Assembly (NCBI GenBank): GCA_963839285.1
Contig: CAWIUN010000014.1
Location: forward strand, 32,444-96,443
DNA: 64,000 nt
Direction: 5' to 3'
Origin: DASSSQ01 sp963839285
Lineage (GTDB): Bacteria > Actinomycetota > Thermoleophilia > Gaiellales > Gaiellaceae
Under the pieces are notes generated by a model. The model ran no database searches. It saw only the letters and a list, made by a program, of their open reading frames with translations, and was not told the origin of the DNA. Numbering within the stretch: the first letter of the stretch is position 1; each line of letters begins with the position of its first letter. Below, piece by piece: positions 53,488 to 62,723 of the stretch. A program made the translations under genes and the position numbers.

Positions 53488-54018
53488 TCAGCTTCGCTTG
53501 CCGAAGGCCATGCCCCAGAGCACGGCGCCCTGCCCGAACGTCCCGTCCGCCGGCGCGACGCTCGCGCCGAAGTCCCGCCACGGCCGGCGAGAGGAGGTTG
53601 TCCCGGTGCTCCGGCGATCGAGCCAGGCACGCACGACGTCGACGACGCTGCCCCGCTCGCCCGTGCCCCAGGCGAGGTTCTCGCCGATCCGCCAGCGGCC
53701 CTTCGGATAGCCGGTGCGGAGGAAGGGCGCCTCGAACGAGCTGCCGCAGGGCGTGTGCGAGAAGTCGTCGCAGTTGAGGATCTCCCGCACCTTCAGGCGC
53801 TCGGCGACGTCCAGCGCGCGGACACGCCGCAGCGGCTGCAGGCCCGCGCTCGCCCGGACCGTGTTGACGACGCAGAGGATCTTGTCGACCTGCCCGCCGA
53901 CACGCTCGCAGCCTGCACCCGAGACGGAGAGCCCACCGGCGTCCGCGGTGCGCACGAGCAGGAGAGCGGCCAGCAATGCGGCGGTGGCGACGCCGCTGCC
54001 GAGGAGCGGGCTCCGCAT
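53488..54018 (-). CDS. Secreted CAP/SCP-domain protein (two compensating frameshifts)
   Basis: N-terminal signal peptide (GVATAALLAALLLVRTADA), then a YkwD-like CAP domain: CVVNTVRASAGLQPLRRV, FSHTPCGSSFEAPFL and GENLAWGTGERG. The SPEHRDNLLSPA segment lies in another frame between shifts near 53625 and 53580, then the original frame resumes with WRDFGASVAP. The two shifts cancel, so this gene has an open but partly wrong frame. About 176 residues. Function in the cell wall or surface unknown. Confidence 0.83.
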   Translation of the reverse strand: MRSPLLGSGVATAALLAALLLVRTADAGGLSVSGAGCERVGGQVDKILCVVNTVRASAGLQPLRRVRALDVAERLKVREILNCDDFSHTPCGSSFEAPFLRTGYPKGRWRIGENLAWGTGERGSVVDVVRAWLDRRSTGTTSSRRPWRDFGASVAPADGTFGQGAVLWGMAFGKRS

Positions 54019-54047
54019 GATCGCGGAGTTTGACACAGAATTCGGCG

Positions 54048-54063
54048 CGACACATTCGTGTCG
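54048..54063. promoter_or_regulatory. Small palindrome upstream of the CAP gene
   Basis: CGACAC-ATTC-GTGTCG, a 6-bp dyad with a 4-nt spacer, 30 bp upstream of the CAP-gene ATG. It could be an operator. The rest of the 268-bp gap up to 54287 shows no gene. Confidence 0.3.
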
Positions 54064-54286
54064 AACCTGGTCTTGTCTCGAGCGGCCCGATCACGGAGAC
54101 TCCCCGCGACGGGTTGCGGGTGATGGTTCAGGGGAGCCGGCACCTCTTCGAACCGCATCGCCGCCCTGCCCTCGGATCGGGTCCCTTCCACCCTCGCGGT
54201 GGCGGGCCCGGTCTGCCCACCCGTCGGAGCCGGCACAGGACCTTCGAGGTTTTCCAGGGGGCCGGACGTGCGACGAGGATGGTGAC

Positions 54287-54782
54287 ATGCCCTCTGCGAG
54301 GATCCGGCGGGAGGCGGGCTCCGCGGCAGCGGTCGCGGCCGCCGCTCTCGCGCTCGCGGGCGGCGCAGCCGCCGGGGAGCCGGCTCCGGTGCAGTGGTCC
54401 GGCTCCACGTTCTCGACCCGGGGCGAGCTGGCCGACATGGCTCGCGGCCCGGGGCGGCGACTATGCGCACTGGGCCCGACTGCACCAGCAGGCGGCGGCG
54501 CAGCTCGAGGGCCGGGCGCCGGCGGTCACGCAGGCGCCGGTGCAGCTGACCGACGCGCAGTTCCGGCCGCTCGCGGAGGCCGCCCTCGTGCAGCCTGCCC
54601 GCGCCGGCCGTCCGGCCGTCTGGATCGCGCTCGCGGGGCTGGTGGCCGCGCTAGCGGCGCTCGCGATCGCGCCCCTGCCGCAAACGGGCCTGCTCGTCCC
54701 GCTCCGAAGTCACCGCGTCGAGCTGGGTGCGGCCGCGGTCGCGGTCGCGATCGGCGTGCTCGTCGGCCGCGGGCTCGGGTAG
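54287..54782 (+). CDS. Hypothetical membrane protein with signal peptide (one frameshift)
   Basis: ATG at 54287. N-terminal hydrophobic signal (AAAVAAAALALAGGAAAG), a polar part (GGDYAHWARLHQQAAAQLEG), then two C-terminal TM helices (WIALAGLVAALAALAIAP and LGAAAVAVAIGVLVG). An extra base near 54450 breaks the frame. About 165 residues. No family recognised. Confidence 0.5.
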
Positions 54783-54845
54783 AGGCCCGACGCGTAGCGG
54801 ACGTCCCCGGCAGCCGCCGCGGCCACTGTGCGTCGAGCCGCGAGC

Positions 54846-55157
54846 TCAGCCGTAGGAGCGGCGGAGCTCCGTCAGCGCCCGGAGCAGCCAGAGCGAGGCG
54901 AGGAAGACGTAGACGAAGCACGGCAGGTACGCCGCCAGCGCGACCGACTGCAGCGCCGGCGACGCGTCGGTCGCGACGCGGACGAACGCGAACGAGCCGA
55001 CCTGCATCGCGACGAACGCGGCGCCGAGATGCGCCGCCCGCGCCTTCAGCGACTCCGGCCTGCGCGCGGCGAGGCGGACGTCGAGCCAGAGAGCGAGCAG
55101 CGCCGCGGCGACGGCGTACCCGACGATGAACGAGTGAGCATCTCCCACGCGTCGCAC
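54846..55157 (-). CDS. Hypothetical three-helix membrane protein
   Basis: 103 residues from a GTG at 55157. Three hydrophobic helices (SFIVGYAVAAALLALWL, HLGAAFVAMQVGSFAFV, LAAYLPCFVYVFLASLWLL), positive charges between them. No family recognised. Confidence 0.5.
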   Translation of the reverse strand: MRRVGDAHSFIVGYAVAAALLALWLDVRLAARRPESLKARAAHLGAAFVAMQVGSFAFVRVATDASPALQSVALAAYLPCFVYVFLASLWLLRALTELRRSYG

Positions 55158-55217
55158 ACTCGTCGTCGCCGGCGCCGCCGTCGCGCTACCGAGGTCGCGT
55201 CGTCCCGGAACGAAGGT

Positions 55218-55439
55218 CTAGGTGTCGGCGCCCGCGGCCGTATCGACCAGCGCGTGCGTGCGGAGCCAGCTGCGGACGTCGAGCCGGAACTGGAGCGCCT
55301 CGGTCTCGCTCGGCTTCCCGACGAGCGCCAGGTGGAGGTCCCACTCGCCCGAGATCGACACGGACGCGTCCACCCGGCGCCGCGAGAGCAGATCGATCAG
55401 CTCCAGCACCTGCTCGAAGGTGGTGACGTGGACGCGCAT
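55218..55439 (-). CDS. Small hypothetical protein (73 aa)
   Basis: ATG at 55439. Begins MRVHVTTFEQVLELIDLLSR and has a beta-like stretch SVSISGEWDLHLALVGK, suggesting a small alpha/beta domain. It lies upstream of the response regulator genes' ends. The 240 bp from 55440 to 55681 hold nothing clear. Confidence 0.45.
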   Translation of the reverse strand: MRVHVTTFEQVLELIDLLSRRRVDASVSISGEWDLHLALVGKPSETEALQFRLDVRSWLRTHALVDTAAGADT

Positions 55440-55681
55440 CCTGCATCGGCACGTTCGTCGCGGCCCCCGCCGCCGCCGCTCCCCGTTCGGCTAGTGCGCG
55501 GTCGTCGCGGGAGCGGACTCGGTCTGCAGGCCCGAAAAGGGCGCCTTCCTCGACCCTGCGGCCCGGTGGGAAGGCGCCCCCCCGGTGCGACGAGCGAGGT
55601 CGTAGAGATGCCGGCTTCTCTGACCTTCGACCGTCCAGCTCAGTGTGACGGATTTTCCGGAAGCTCGCGAGGGAGAGCCTG

Positions 55682-56315
55682 TCAGCCGGACTGCTCGAAC
55701 ACCGGGCTCTGGACGAGCCCGAGCGAGTAGGCGACGTGCACCGCCTCGGTGCGGTTCGCGACCTCGAGCTTCCGGTAGACGTTGCCGAGGTGGAACTTGA
55801 TCGTCTGCTCGCTGAGCCAGAGCTCGCGGGCGATCTGCCGGTTCGAGAGGCCGCGGGACGACGCCCGAGAGGACGGAGACCTCGCGGGCCGTCAGACCCG
55901 CCCGCTCCCAGGCCTCCTCGGGCCGCTCGGTCGAGACGACGCGCTCGCCGCGGGCGACCCGGCGGAGCAGGTCGAGCAGCTCGTCCGGCGCCACGGCCTT
56001 GTCGACGACCCCGTCCGCCTCGAGCTCGCGCGCCCTGGCGACCGTGGCGGCGTCGAGGAAGGCCGAGAAGATCACGACCCGCACCTCGGGGAACCGCCGC
56101 CGGAGCTGCTGCAGGCAGACGAGCCCGTCCACCTGCGGCATCCGGACGTCGAGCAAGACGACGTCGGGGTGGGTCTGAGAGACGATCGGCAGCACCTGGG
56201 CGCCGTTGACGGCCTCGCCGACGACGACGACGTCCTCGTGGGCCGCGAAGTGCTCGCGCAGCGAGAGGAGGACGAGTCGATGATCGTCCGCGATGACGAG
56301 GGTGAAGGATTCCAT
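55682..56315 (-). CDS. NarL/FixJ-family response regulator (one frameshift)
   Basis: About 211 residues. Receiver domain with VIADDHRL, the phosphoacceptor Asp56 in VVLLDVRMP, and Lys in DKAVAP. After an extra base near 55868 comes the LuxR-type helix-turn-helix: SNRQIARELWLSEQTIKFHLGNVYRKL. It is a close paralogue of the next regulator (56433). Probably controlled by the soluble kinase at 58089. Confidence 0.88.
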
Positions 56316-56432
56316 GGCCGCAGTCGGTGAAGCCCAAGCCCGCCGACAGGCGCAGTATGGGCGCGGAATCGACTATCGGATATCCCTGGCGCGAGGGATC
56401 CGCGCCGGCCGCCCCGCGCGATCGCGGCCGCG

Positions 56433-57071
56433 CTACTCGGGGTCGATGTCGTCGAGCGGGTTGCCGACGAGCCCGAGCTTGTACGCGTGGCGTGTCGCCT
56501 CGGTCCGGTTGCGGACGCCGAGCTTGCGGTAGATGTTCGTCAGGTGGAACTTGACGGTCTGCTCGGCGATCCAGAGCTGCTTGCCGATCGCCTGGTTGGA
56601 GAGGCCGCGGGCGAGCGCCTTGAGGATGATCGTCTCGCGCTCGGTCAGCCCGGCGTCACGCGCGGCGGCGTCCTCCGTCGGCTGCGCCGTCGTCGGCATC
56701 GTGAAGACGGTGCCCTCCACCGCCTGCCGCAGCACCGACGGGATGTCGACGGGGTTGACCGTCTTGACCACGTAGCCGCTGGCGCCCCGCCTGAGCGCGG
56801 TCTGGATCAGCTTCTCGTCGGTGGCCGCCGAGAGGATCACGACCTTCACGTCCGGGTAGCGGCGCTTGATCTGGTCGAGGCAGGTCAGCCCGTCGGTCTG
56901 CGGCATGCGCAGGTCGAGCAGGACGAGGTCGGGATTCGTCCGCCCGACCAGAGGCAGCACCTGGGCGCCGTTCGAGGCCTCGCCGACGATCTCGAAGTCG
57001 CCGGCGTCCTCGAGGACGCGGCGGATCCCGTCGACGATCAGCTGGTGGTCGTCTGCGATCACGACACGCAT
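56433..57071 (-). CDS. NarL/FixJ-family response regulator
   Basis: 212 residues, intact. VVIADDHQL acidic pocket, phosphoacceptor Asp53 in VLLDLRMP, conserved Lys in VVKTVNP, and HTH GLSNQAIGKQLWIAEQTVKFHLTNIYRKL. ATG at 57071. Tandem paralogue of the gene at 55682. The pair suggests duplicated outputs of one signalling system. Confidence 0.94.
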   Translation of the reverse strand: MRVVIADDHQLIVDGIRRVLEDAGDFEIVGEASNGAQVLPLVGRTNPDLVLLDLRMPQTDGLTCLDQIKRRYPDVKVVILSAATDEKLIQTALRRGASGYVVKTVNPVDIPSVLRQAVEGTVFTMPTTAQPTEDAAARDAGLTERETIILKALARGLSNQAIGKQLWIAEQTVKFHLTNIYRKLGVRNRTEATRHAYKLGLVGNPLDDIDPE

Positions 57072-57185
57072 GCCGGAAGTATTGCCATAAGGGCGGGCGG
57101 TGGCTAACCGAACGTGTTGGACGAGTTGGCCGGACGGAGGCTGCGGTGCCGGTCTGTCGGGCCGTACAGTCGAAGCGGGGCAGGC

Positions 57186-57998
57186 ATGCGACCTGCCGCG
57201 CCATCGATGGGACGGCATTCCGGGACACTCACCCTCCTCCGGAGCGACGGGACTCCGATCGTCGACCGCTGCACGGTCGCCGACACCTTTCCGCGCCGGC
57301 TTCGCGGCCTCTCCGGGCGACCGGAGCTCGCGGTGGGCGAGGGCATCGTCCTCCGGCCCTCCCGCGGGATCTACACGAGCTTCCTGGCGGCGCCGATCGA
57401 CGTGATCTTCCTCGACGCCGACCAGACGGTGCTGCAGGTCGTCGAGCGCCTGAAGCCGTTCCGGTACGCCGGCTGCCGGGGCGCGCGGGACGTGGTCGAG
57501 GTCGGGGCCGGAACCTGCCGCGCGCGGGGGCTCGCGGCAGGCGACGCCGTCGTCTGGGCCGCAGTCGGCGCCCGCTCGGACTCGACGCCGGTCGAGGAGG
57601 ACGAGCGGCCGGCCCGGGAGCGTCGCAGCGGTCGGGTCCTGATCGCCTCGGGCGACCGGAGCTACCTGCGGCTGAGCCGCTTCCTGCTCGAGCACCACGA
57701 CTTCGTCGTCGAGGTCGTCGACCGACCCGAGCAGGTGCTGGAGCTGGTCCGGGAGCAGCAGGCCGAGATCGTCCTGCTCGACGCCGAGGCAGGCGTGACC
57801 GACGTCGCGCGCGTCGTCGCGGCGATCGAGTCGATCCACGGGCCGAGCTCGGTCGTCGTGGTCGCGAACGAGAGCCGGCGGCTGCCGGGGCTCGCGATCG
57901 AGGAGCGGTTCGCCGCGCTCGAGCGGCTGGTCGGCCCGGTCCCGCGCGCGCTCGCCGAGCAGCTGCCGGAAGAGCCCTCGAGAGCCGCCGCACCCTAA
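57186..57998 (+). CDS. DUF192 domain fused to a receiver-like domain
   Basis: 270 residues from the ATG at 57186. Residues about 15-125 are a DUF192 domain (VADTFPRRLRGLSGR, IYTSFLAAPIDVIFLD, VVEVGAGTCRARGLAAGD). Residues about 150-260 look like a CheY fold (GRVLIASGDRSYLRLSRFLL, EIVLLDAE), but the acidic pocket is reduced to one Asp. It is divergent from the regulator gene and next to the kinase gene. This domain pair is not one I know; a sensor or adaptor role is inferred. Confidence 0.78.
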   Translation: MRPAAPSMGRHSGTLTLLRSDGTPIVDRCTVADTFPRRLRGLSGRPELAVGEGIVLRPSRGIYTSFLAAPIDVIFLDADQTVLQVVERLKPFRYAGCRGARDVVEVGAGTCRARGLAAGDAVVWAAVGARSDSTPVEEDERPARERRSGRVLIASGDRSYLRLSRFLLEHHDFVVEVVDRPEQVLELVREQQAEIVLLDAEAGVTDVARVVAAIESIHGPSSVVVVANESRRLPGLAIEERFAALERLVGPVPRALAEQLPEEPSRAAAP

Positions 57999-58088
57999 CG
58001 TCCAGATTGGTCTTGCGCTTTTCGGCCGGCGCGGACAGACTTCGGCCTGAGGCGGGGAGAGCCTCGCGACCGGAAAGGGCAGAGCGGC

Positions 58089-59537
58089 ATGAGCGAGCGC
58101 ACGACGGCGGCGCCCGAAGGGGCACGATCGCGGCAAGACGCCGCGCCCAGCCTTGCGCTCGTGTTCGAGGCGGCGACCGAGCCGCGAGCAGGACGACGCG
58201 ACGCCGCTCGACGAGGTGGTCGCGTTCCTCGGGGAGCGCGGCGTCGAGTTCGAGGAGGGAACCCCCGCCGGACTCCGGCTGGAGCTCGCCCGGCTCGAGC
58301 GGGCCCGCTCGACGCAGCCGGGAATCGTGCCGGAGGCAGAGCTCCTGGGCCCCCTGCTCGTCGAGCTCGCACTCGAGGCCGAGTGGGACGGCGCCGCGGT
58401 GCGGGCGCTGGTCGGGAGTCTCTCGGCTCGCGGCGGCGTCGGCGCGGCGCAGGGAGGGCTCGCGGTCTTCCGCGCCGCGGCGGCCGCGCCGATCCTGACG
58501 GAGATCCCGCCCACCCTCGCCGTCGAGGGGGCGCTGCGGGTGCTCGCCGCCGTCGCTCCGATCTCCGCCGCCGCGCTCTGGCGCGGCGGCAGCCGCCTCC
58601 GCTGCGAGGCCCGGGTGCCGGCCGACCCGCCGAGCCGCCGCGAGCGCGACCTCGTCGGCTCGATCCTGCGGGGCGAGGCCCCGGCCGCCTCGGGGAGGGC
58701 GCTGATCAGCGGCGTGCCCGTGATCCGCTGGCACGAGACGATCGCCGCGCTCGTCGTGCGCGCCGCCCCGGACGCACCCGGGCTCAACCTGTTCCTGGCG
58801 ACCGCGGCCAACGTCCTCTCGCGGACGATCGGCAGGCAGGACCTGCTCGAGCGGAACGCCGCGCGCGAGCGGGCGCTCGTCGAGAGCACGGAGCGCCGGC
58901 TCGTCCGGCTCGGCTTCGACCTCCACGACGGCCCGATCCAGGACGTGATCGCGCTCGCCGCGGACGTCCGCCTCCTGCGCCGGCAGACCGCCGAGGTGGT
59001 CAAGAGCCGCGCCCAGAGACCGCTGATCGGGCGCTTCGACGACCTGGAGGCGCGCCTGGTCGAGATCGAGTCCGGCCTGCGGCAGCTGTCGCACGCCCTC
59101 GAGCCGCCGAGCGCCGTCCGCGGCGACATCGAGACCGGGCTCCGCCGCGAGCTCGCGGGGTTCGAGCGCCGCCACGGCATCCGCGCCGTGCTACGAGATC
59201 GAGGGGCGGATCGGCGAGCTGACCGACTCGCAGCACATCGTCCTCTACCGGCTGACCCAGGAGGCGCTCTCGAACGTGCGCGAGCATGCCCAGGCGGACA
59301 GCGTCGTTCTCCGCCTCTTCGCGTCCCGCGACGAGATCGTCCTCTCGGTCTCGGACGACGGCCGCGGCTTCGACGTCGACAAGGCGCTCGTCCGCTCCGG
59401 CCGGGAAGGGCGCCTCGGGCTGATCGGCATGAGCGAGCGCGTCCGGCTGCTCGGCGGCCGCTTCACGATCGAGAGCCGCGAGGGCGGGCCCACGGTCGTC
59501 ACCGCCACGCCTGCCGCGCTGGCGCCCCTCCCTCTAG
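58089..59537 (+). CDS. Soluble NarX-type sensor histidine kinase (three frameshifts)
   Basis: About 481 residues. A long N-terminal region without TM helices, perhaps with a degenerate GAF domain (residues about 110-250). Then comes a HisKA_3 H-box (FDLHDGPIQDVIALAADVRLL) and HATPase motifs LYRLTQEALSNVREHA, VSDDGRGFD and GLIGMSERVRLLGG. Extra bases near 58187, 59193 and 59525 disrupt it. The last gives the TAG at 59535-59537. It is the likely phosphodonor for the NarL-type regulators nearby. Confidence 0.85.
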
Positions 59538-59547
59538 CGCGTGCCGC

Positions 59548-60949
59548 TTGCGGCGGCTGCTCTGGATCGCGGTCGCGCTGGGAGCGGCCGGCTGCGGCTC
59601 GAGCCCCGCGCCGCCGCCGAAGGCGGTCCACGCCGGCGCCGCGGTCGAACGTCTCCCGCGCGCGGGGACCGCAGAGCGAGGTCTCGATCGCGCTCGATCC
59701 GTCGCGGCCCGAGGTGGCGCTCGCGGGCTCGAACGACGTCGCCGCCGGGCGGATGCGCGTCTACGCCTCGCGCGACGGCGGCGCCCACTGGAGCTCGTCG
59801 TTCCTGCCGCGGCCGCATGGGAGCTCGATCTGCGGCAGCAGCGACCCCGCCCTCGCGATCGACGGCGGCGGCCGCCAGTACTACGCCTCGATCGCGCTCG
59901 TCTGCCGCGGCCGCGCCGTGCTCACGAGCGAGCTGCACCTCGCCGCGCGGGCGGGCCCCGACGGCGCCTGGAGCGAGCGCAAGGTGGCGCTCGGCCGCCG
60001 CGGCAGGCTGTCGCTCGCCGACGACAGGCCCGCGATCGCGGTCGACACGGGCTCGCGCAGCGCCCACCGCGGCCGCGTCTACCTGGCGTGGACGCGGTTC
60101 CGCCTCGACCCGTCGAGCTTCTGGGCCGACCCGGACGCGGAGGAGGTCGACTTCGTCGAGGCCTCCGCGCTCGTCAGCCACAGCGACGACGGGGGCCGCA
60201 CGTGGGCGAGGCCGGTGACGCTGAGCTCGCGCGGCGTCCCGATCGACGTCCGGCTGGCGGTGGCAGGCGACGGCTCGGTCGTCGCCGTCTGGCGCGAGTC
60301 GCGGACGAACGCGGTCTCGATCTCCCGCTCGGCCGACGGCCGCGCCTTCGGCGAGCCGAAGCTGGTCGCGCCCGCGGTCGTCACCGGCTCGTCGCGCTGC
60401 CACACCGCGCGCGCCCGGATCGCGGCGCAGCCGCGCCGCTGCGTCTCCTCGAACCCGGTCGTCTCCGTCGACCCGCGGCCGGGAAACGAGCGGGTCTACG
60501 TCACCTGGGGCTCGGCCAGCCTCAACCGCTCGCAGGACGTCTACGTCGCCGCCTTCGACGCCGACCTGAAGCCGCTCCTCGGCGTCGGCGAGGTCGCGCA
60601 GGTGAACCCGCCCGAGCCCTTCGGCGGGCCCGACCAGTTCCTGCCGGCCTCGGCCGTCGACCCGTCGACCGGACGGCTCTGGGCCTGCTACTACCAGACG
60701 CGGCCGCGCGACCGGCGCCGCGCCCGCTTCACCTGCACCGCCTCCGACGACGGCGCCCGCACCTGGTCGACGCCCGTGCCGGCGACGACGGTCTGGTCGG
60801 ACGAGAGCCGCAAGCCCGCGAACGTCGACAACGGCTACGGCGACTACGAGGCCGTGGCGGCCGCCGGAGGCCGCGCGATCGCGGGCTGGACCGACGGCCG
60901 CGCGCTCCGCGCCCGCGGCGAGGAGGTCTTCGCGGCCGTGCTCCGCTAG
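59548..60949 (+). CDS. Secreted lipoprotein with sialidase/BNR-like beta-propeller (one frameshift)
   Basis: TTG start at 59548, lipoprotein signal (LLWIAVALGAAGC), then a propeller domain. Asp-box-like repeats are visible: SRDGGAHWSSS, SHSDDGGRTWARP, SRSADGRAFGEP and ASDDGARTWSTP. An extra base near 59650 shifts the frame just after the signal. About 466 residues. No catalytic sialidase set (Arg triad, Tyr-Glu) is evident, so binding rather than hydrolysis is possible. Confidence 0.8.
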
Positions 60950-60954
60950 CGGCG

Positions 60955-61239
60955 TCAGCGCGCCGCGGTGAGGAGCAGCCGGAAGAAGCAGCCCGCGGCC
61001 CAGAAGACGGCCGTCAGCGTCGGCAGCACGACGAGGACGAGGGTCGCCCCGGGCCCGAGGGCGGCCGCCGCCGCGCCGACGAGCGCCCCGCCGAGCCCGA
61101 GCAACGCCAGGGCGGCGCCGAGCAGGAGGATCCCCGAGGTGAAGCTGCTCGGGCCGAGCGCCGGGTAGCGCACCACCGTCCAGAGTCCGAGTGCCGCCGC
61201 GCCGAGGACGAACAGGTCGATGACGACGTTCGTGCTCAC
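60955..61239 (-). CDS. Hypothetical membrane protein
   Basis: 94 residues from a GTG at 61239. Begins VSTNVVIDLFVLGAAALGLW and has three hydrophobic helices rich in Ala, Gly and Leu. No family recognised. Convergent with the propeller lipoprotein gene; next to the anomalous G-run. Confidence 0.5.
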   Translation of the reverse strand: MSTNVVIDLFVLGAAALGLWTVVRYPALGPSSFTSGILLLGAALALLGLGGALVGAAAAALGPGATLVLVVLPTLTAVFWAAGCFFRLLLTAAR

Positions 61240-61271
61240 GTGGAGCACAACGGTCAAGGGGCGTTCGCGCC

Positions 61272-61308
61272 GGGGGGGGGGGGGGGGGGGGGGGGGAGAG
61301 GGGGGGGA
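61272..61308 (+). repeat. G25 homopolymer followed by AGAG and G8
   Basis: Twenty-five G in a row (61272-61296), then AGAG and eight more G. Such a run is rare even in GC-rich bacteria. It begins just where sequence texture changes abruptly. It is more likely a sequencing or assembly artefact (poly-G from two-colour chemistry, or a bad join) than a biological tract. Confidence 0.85.
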
Positions 61309-62200
61309 GGAGGTATGAGGGATGGGGCGGGATGCTGGTGGGGGAGGTTGGGTGGGGGGTGGCACTGCGGGGAGGAGAGAGCAGCGCAGTCGTTCCGGGG
61401 CGCGGGGTAGGACGGATGAGACCGCCGTCGCGGGCGTGGGGGGTGGGGGGGAGTGGGTGGGGTGTGGGTGCGGTGCGGTGAAGGGGCAGCGGTGATGTGT
61501 GCAGCGCGGAGCGATGCTGATGAGGGGGGTGGGGGGCAGGGCAGCGAACACGGGCTCAGGCGTGCGCTCACGACCGACCGGCGCGGAGTGTGGTCTCAGA
61601 AAGGGCACTACGAACTGATAGCGAAGCACGACGGAACGGCGGGTATGCTGGCTGCGCTGTTGATGCAAGGGACGATGGGTGAAGGTATATGCGGCGCGGC
61701 GATAATAGAGTGATCTGCGCGTGTACGCACTGCGCGCGTGCGGGGAAGAGGCGTGGCGCGGCAGCGTGTGGTGCGGCAACTGCACTGCTGTGCGAGAAGG
61801 CTGGCAGCGCAGCTGTGCTGACGCGGGACTGTGGCACGCGGGGTATGGCGCGGGCGCGACGTCAGGTGGCGACCCCGGCGCGGGGTTCCCGCCGGATGGG
61901 GTACGGATGCGACGGGGGGGTTGGTGGGGGGGTGGGGAGAAGGAGAGGCTGCAGATGCGTGGGTGGTGATGCGCGGAGGTGCGCGGATGGGATATGAAGC
62001 TGCTGCTGGGAGAGCTGTGGCAAGAGTGTGACGGTGCGCAAGACGCAGGTTTAGATGCGCTGGGGCTAGTCGCGTCTAGACGAGTTAGCGCGCCTCGGCG
62101 GCTGGTAGACAGCTGCGCTGGTGGTGCTCTGTCGTTCTCTCGTTCGGTTCGCGAAGCGCCGGGGACGACCGCACTAAGGTACTAGTCTGGGCATAGGGCG
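61309..62200. other. Anomalous region without credible genes
   Basis: About 900 bp, G-rich and pyrimidine-poor on the plus strand near its left end, with many short G runs, and no frame with normal codon use or recognisable motifs. Codon-position GC pattern, so strong elsewhere, is lost. It may be low-quality consensus or a misjoined contig end. I find no tRNA, rRNA or repeat array in it. Confidence 0.6.
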
Positions 62201-62204
62201 CAGC

Positions 62205-62640
62205 GCTGCTGGGAACCGCTCTGCTGGCTGCCAGTTCGCATACGTACGTATCGATGAAGTGGGCGGGCTACACGGCGCCGCTGCTGGGGTTGACGGCGCT
62301 GACACCGGCCGAGGCCGAGTAACGGGGCGGGCTCGCTCTGCTCGAGCGGCCGGCATTACCGCCGCTGTGCTGCTGATCGCGCTATCAACGATCGTCGTCG
62401 AGCTGCGCGCAAGCAGACTCGACGTGCATGCCTCGGACATGGCAGGCGTCGTCGAGGCTTCCCGCTCCCTTCCGGCTGACGCAAGAGCTCGATCCAGTTC
62501 GACAACGCTTGGCAGCAAGCTTGGGCCGTCTACTACCTGCGCGACCATTCGTTGTTTCTCGCATCGGACACCGGGTTCGAGCGGAAATTCGGGACACACA
62601 GGTGCAGTAGAAGCAGTAGAACAAAGAGCGGTACAAGCTA
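62205..62640 (+). pseudogene. Remains of a polytopic membrane-protein gene in several frames
   Basis: Protein-like pieces follow in order but in different frames: ALLGTALLAASSHTYVSMK and GYTAPLLGLTALTP, then a TM helix ITAAVLLIALSTIVVELRAS, then DVHASDMAGVVEASRSLPA, and QFDNAWQQAWAVYYLRDH then SLFLASDTGFERKFG. The last resemble the extracytoplasmic part of large glycosyltransferase-like or YfhO-like membrane proteins. Codon use is lower in GC than neighbours. It is either a decayed gene or a real gene in unreliable sequence. Confidence 0.5.
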
Positions 62641-62723
62641 GGAAGGAGGGAAGAGGGAAATGAGCTAAGGAGCTAACAAGGAGTAGATATAAGCGAGTAC
62701 GCACGGGACCCGCCGAGGCAGGG

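Noticed and set aside
1079..59650. Programmed +1 ribosomal frameshifting as a general mechanism
   Set aside because: The shift sites share no slippery sequence, stop codon or downstream structure, and they hit unrelated housekeeping genes. Sequencing error is simpler.
59548..60949. Active sialidase
   Set aside because: Asp-box repeats are present but the Arg triad and Tyr-Glu nucleophile pair are not evident.
61309..62200. A large structured noncoding RNA or repeat array
   Set aside because: No repeat unit or convincing long stem is seen, and the texture fits poor-quality sequence better.
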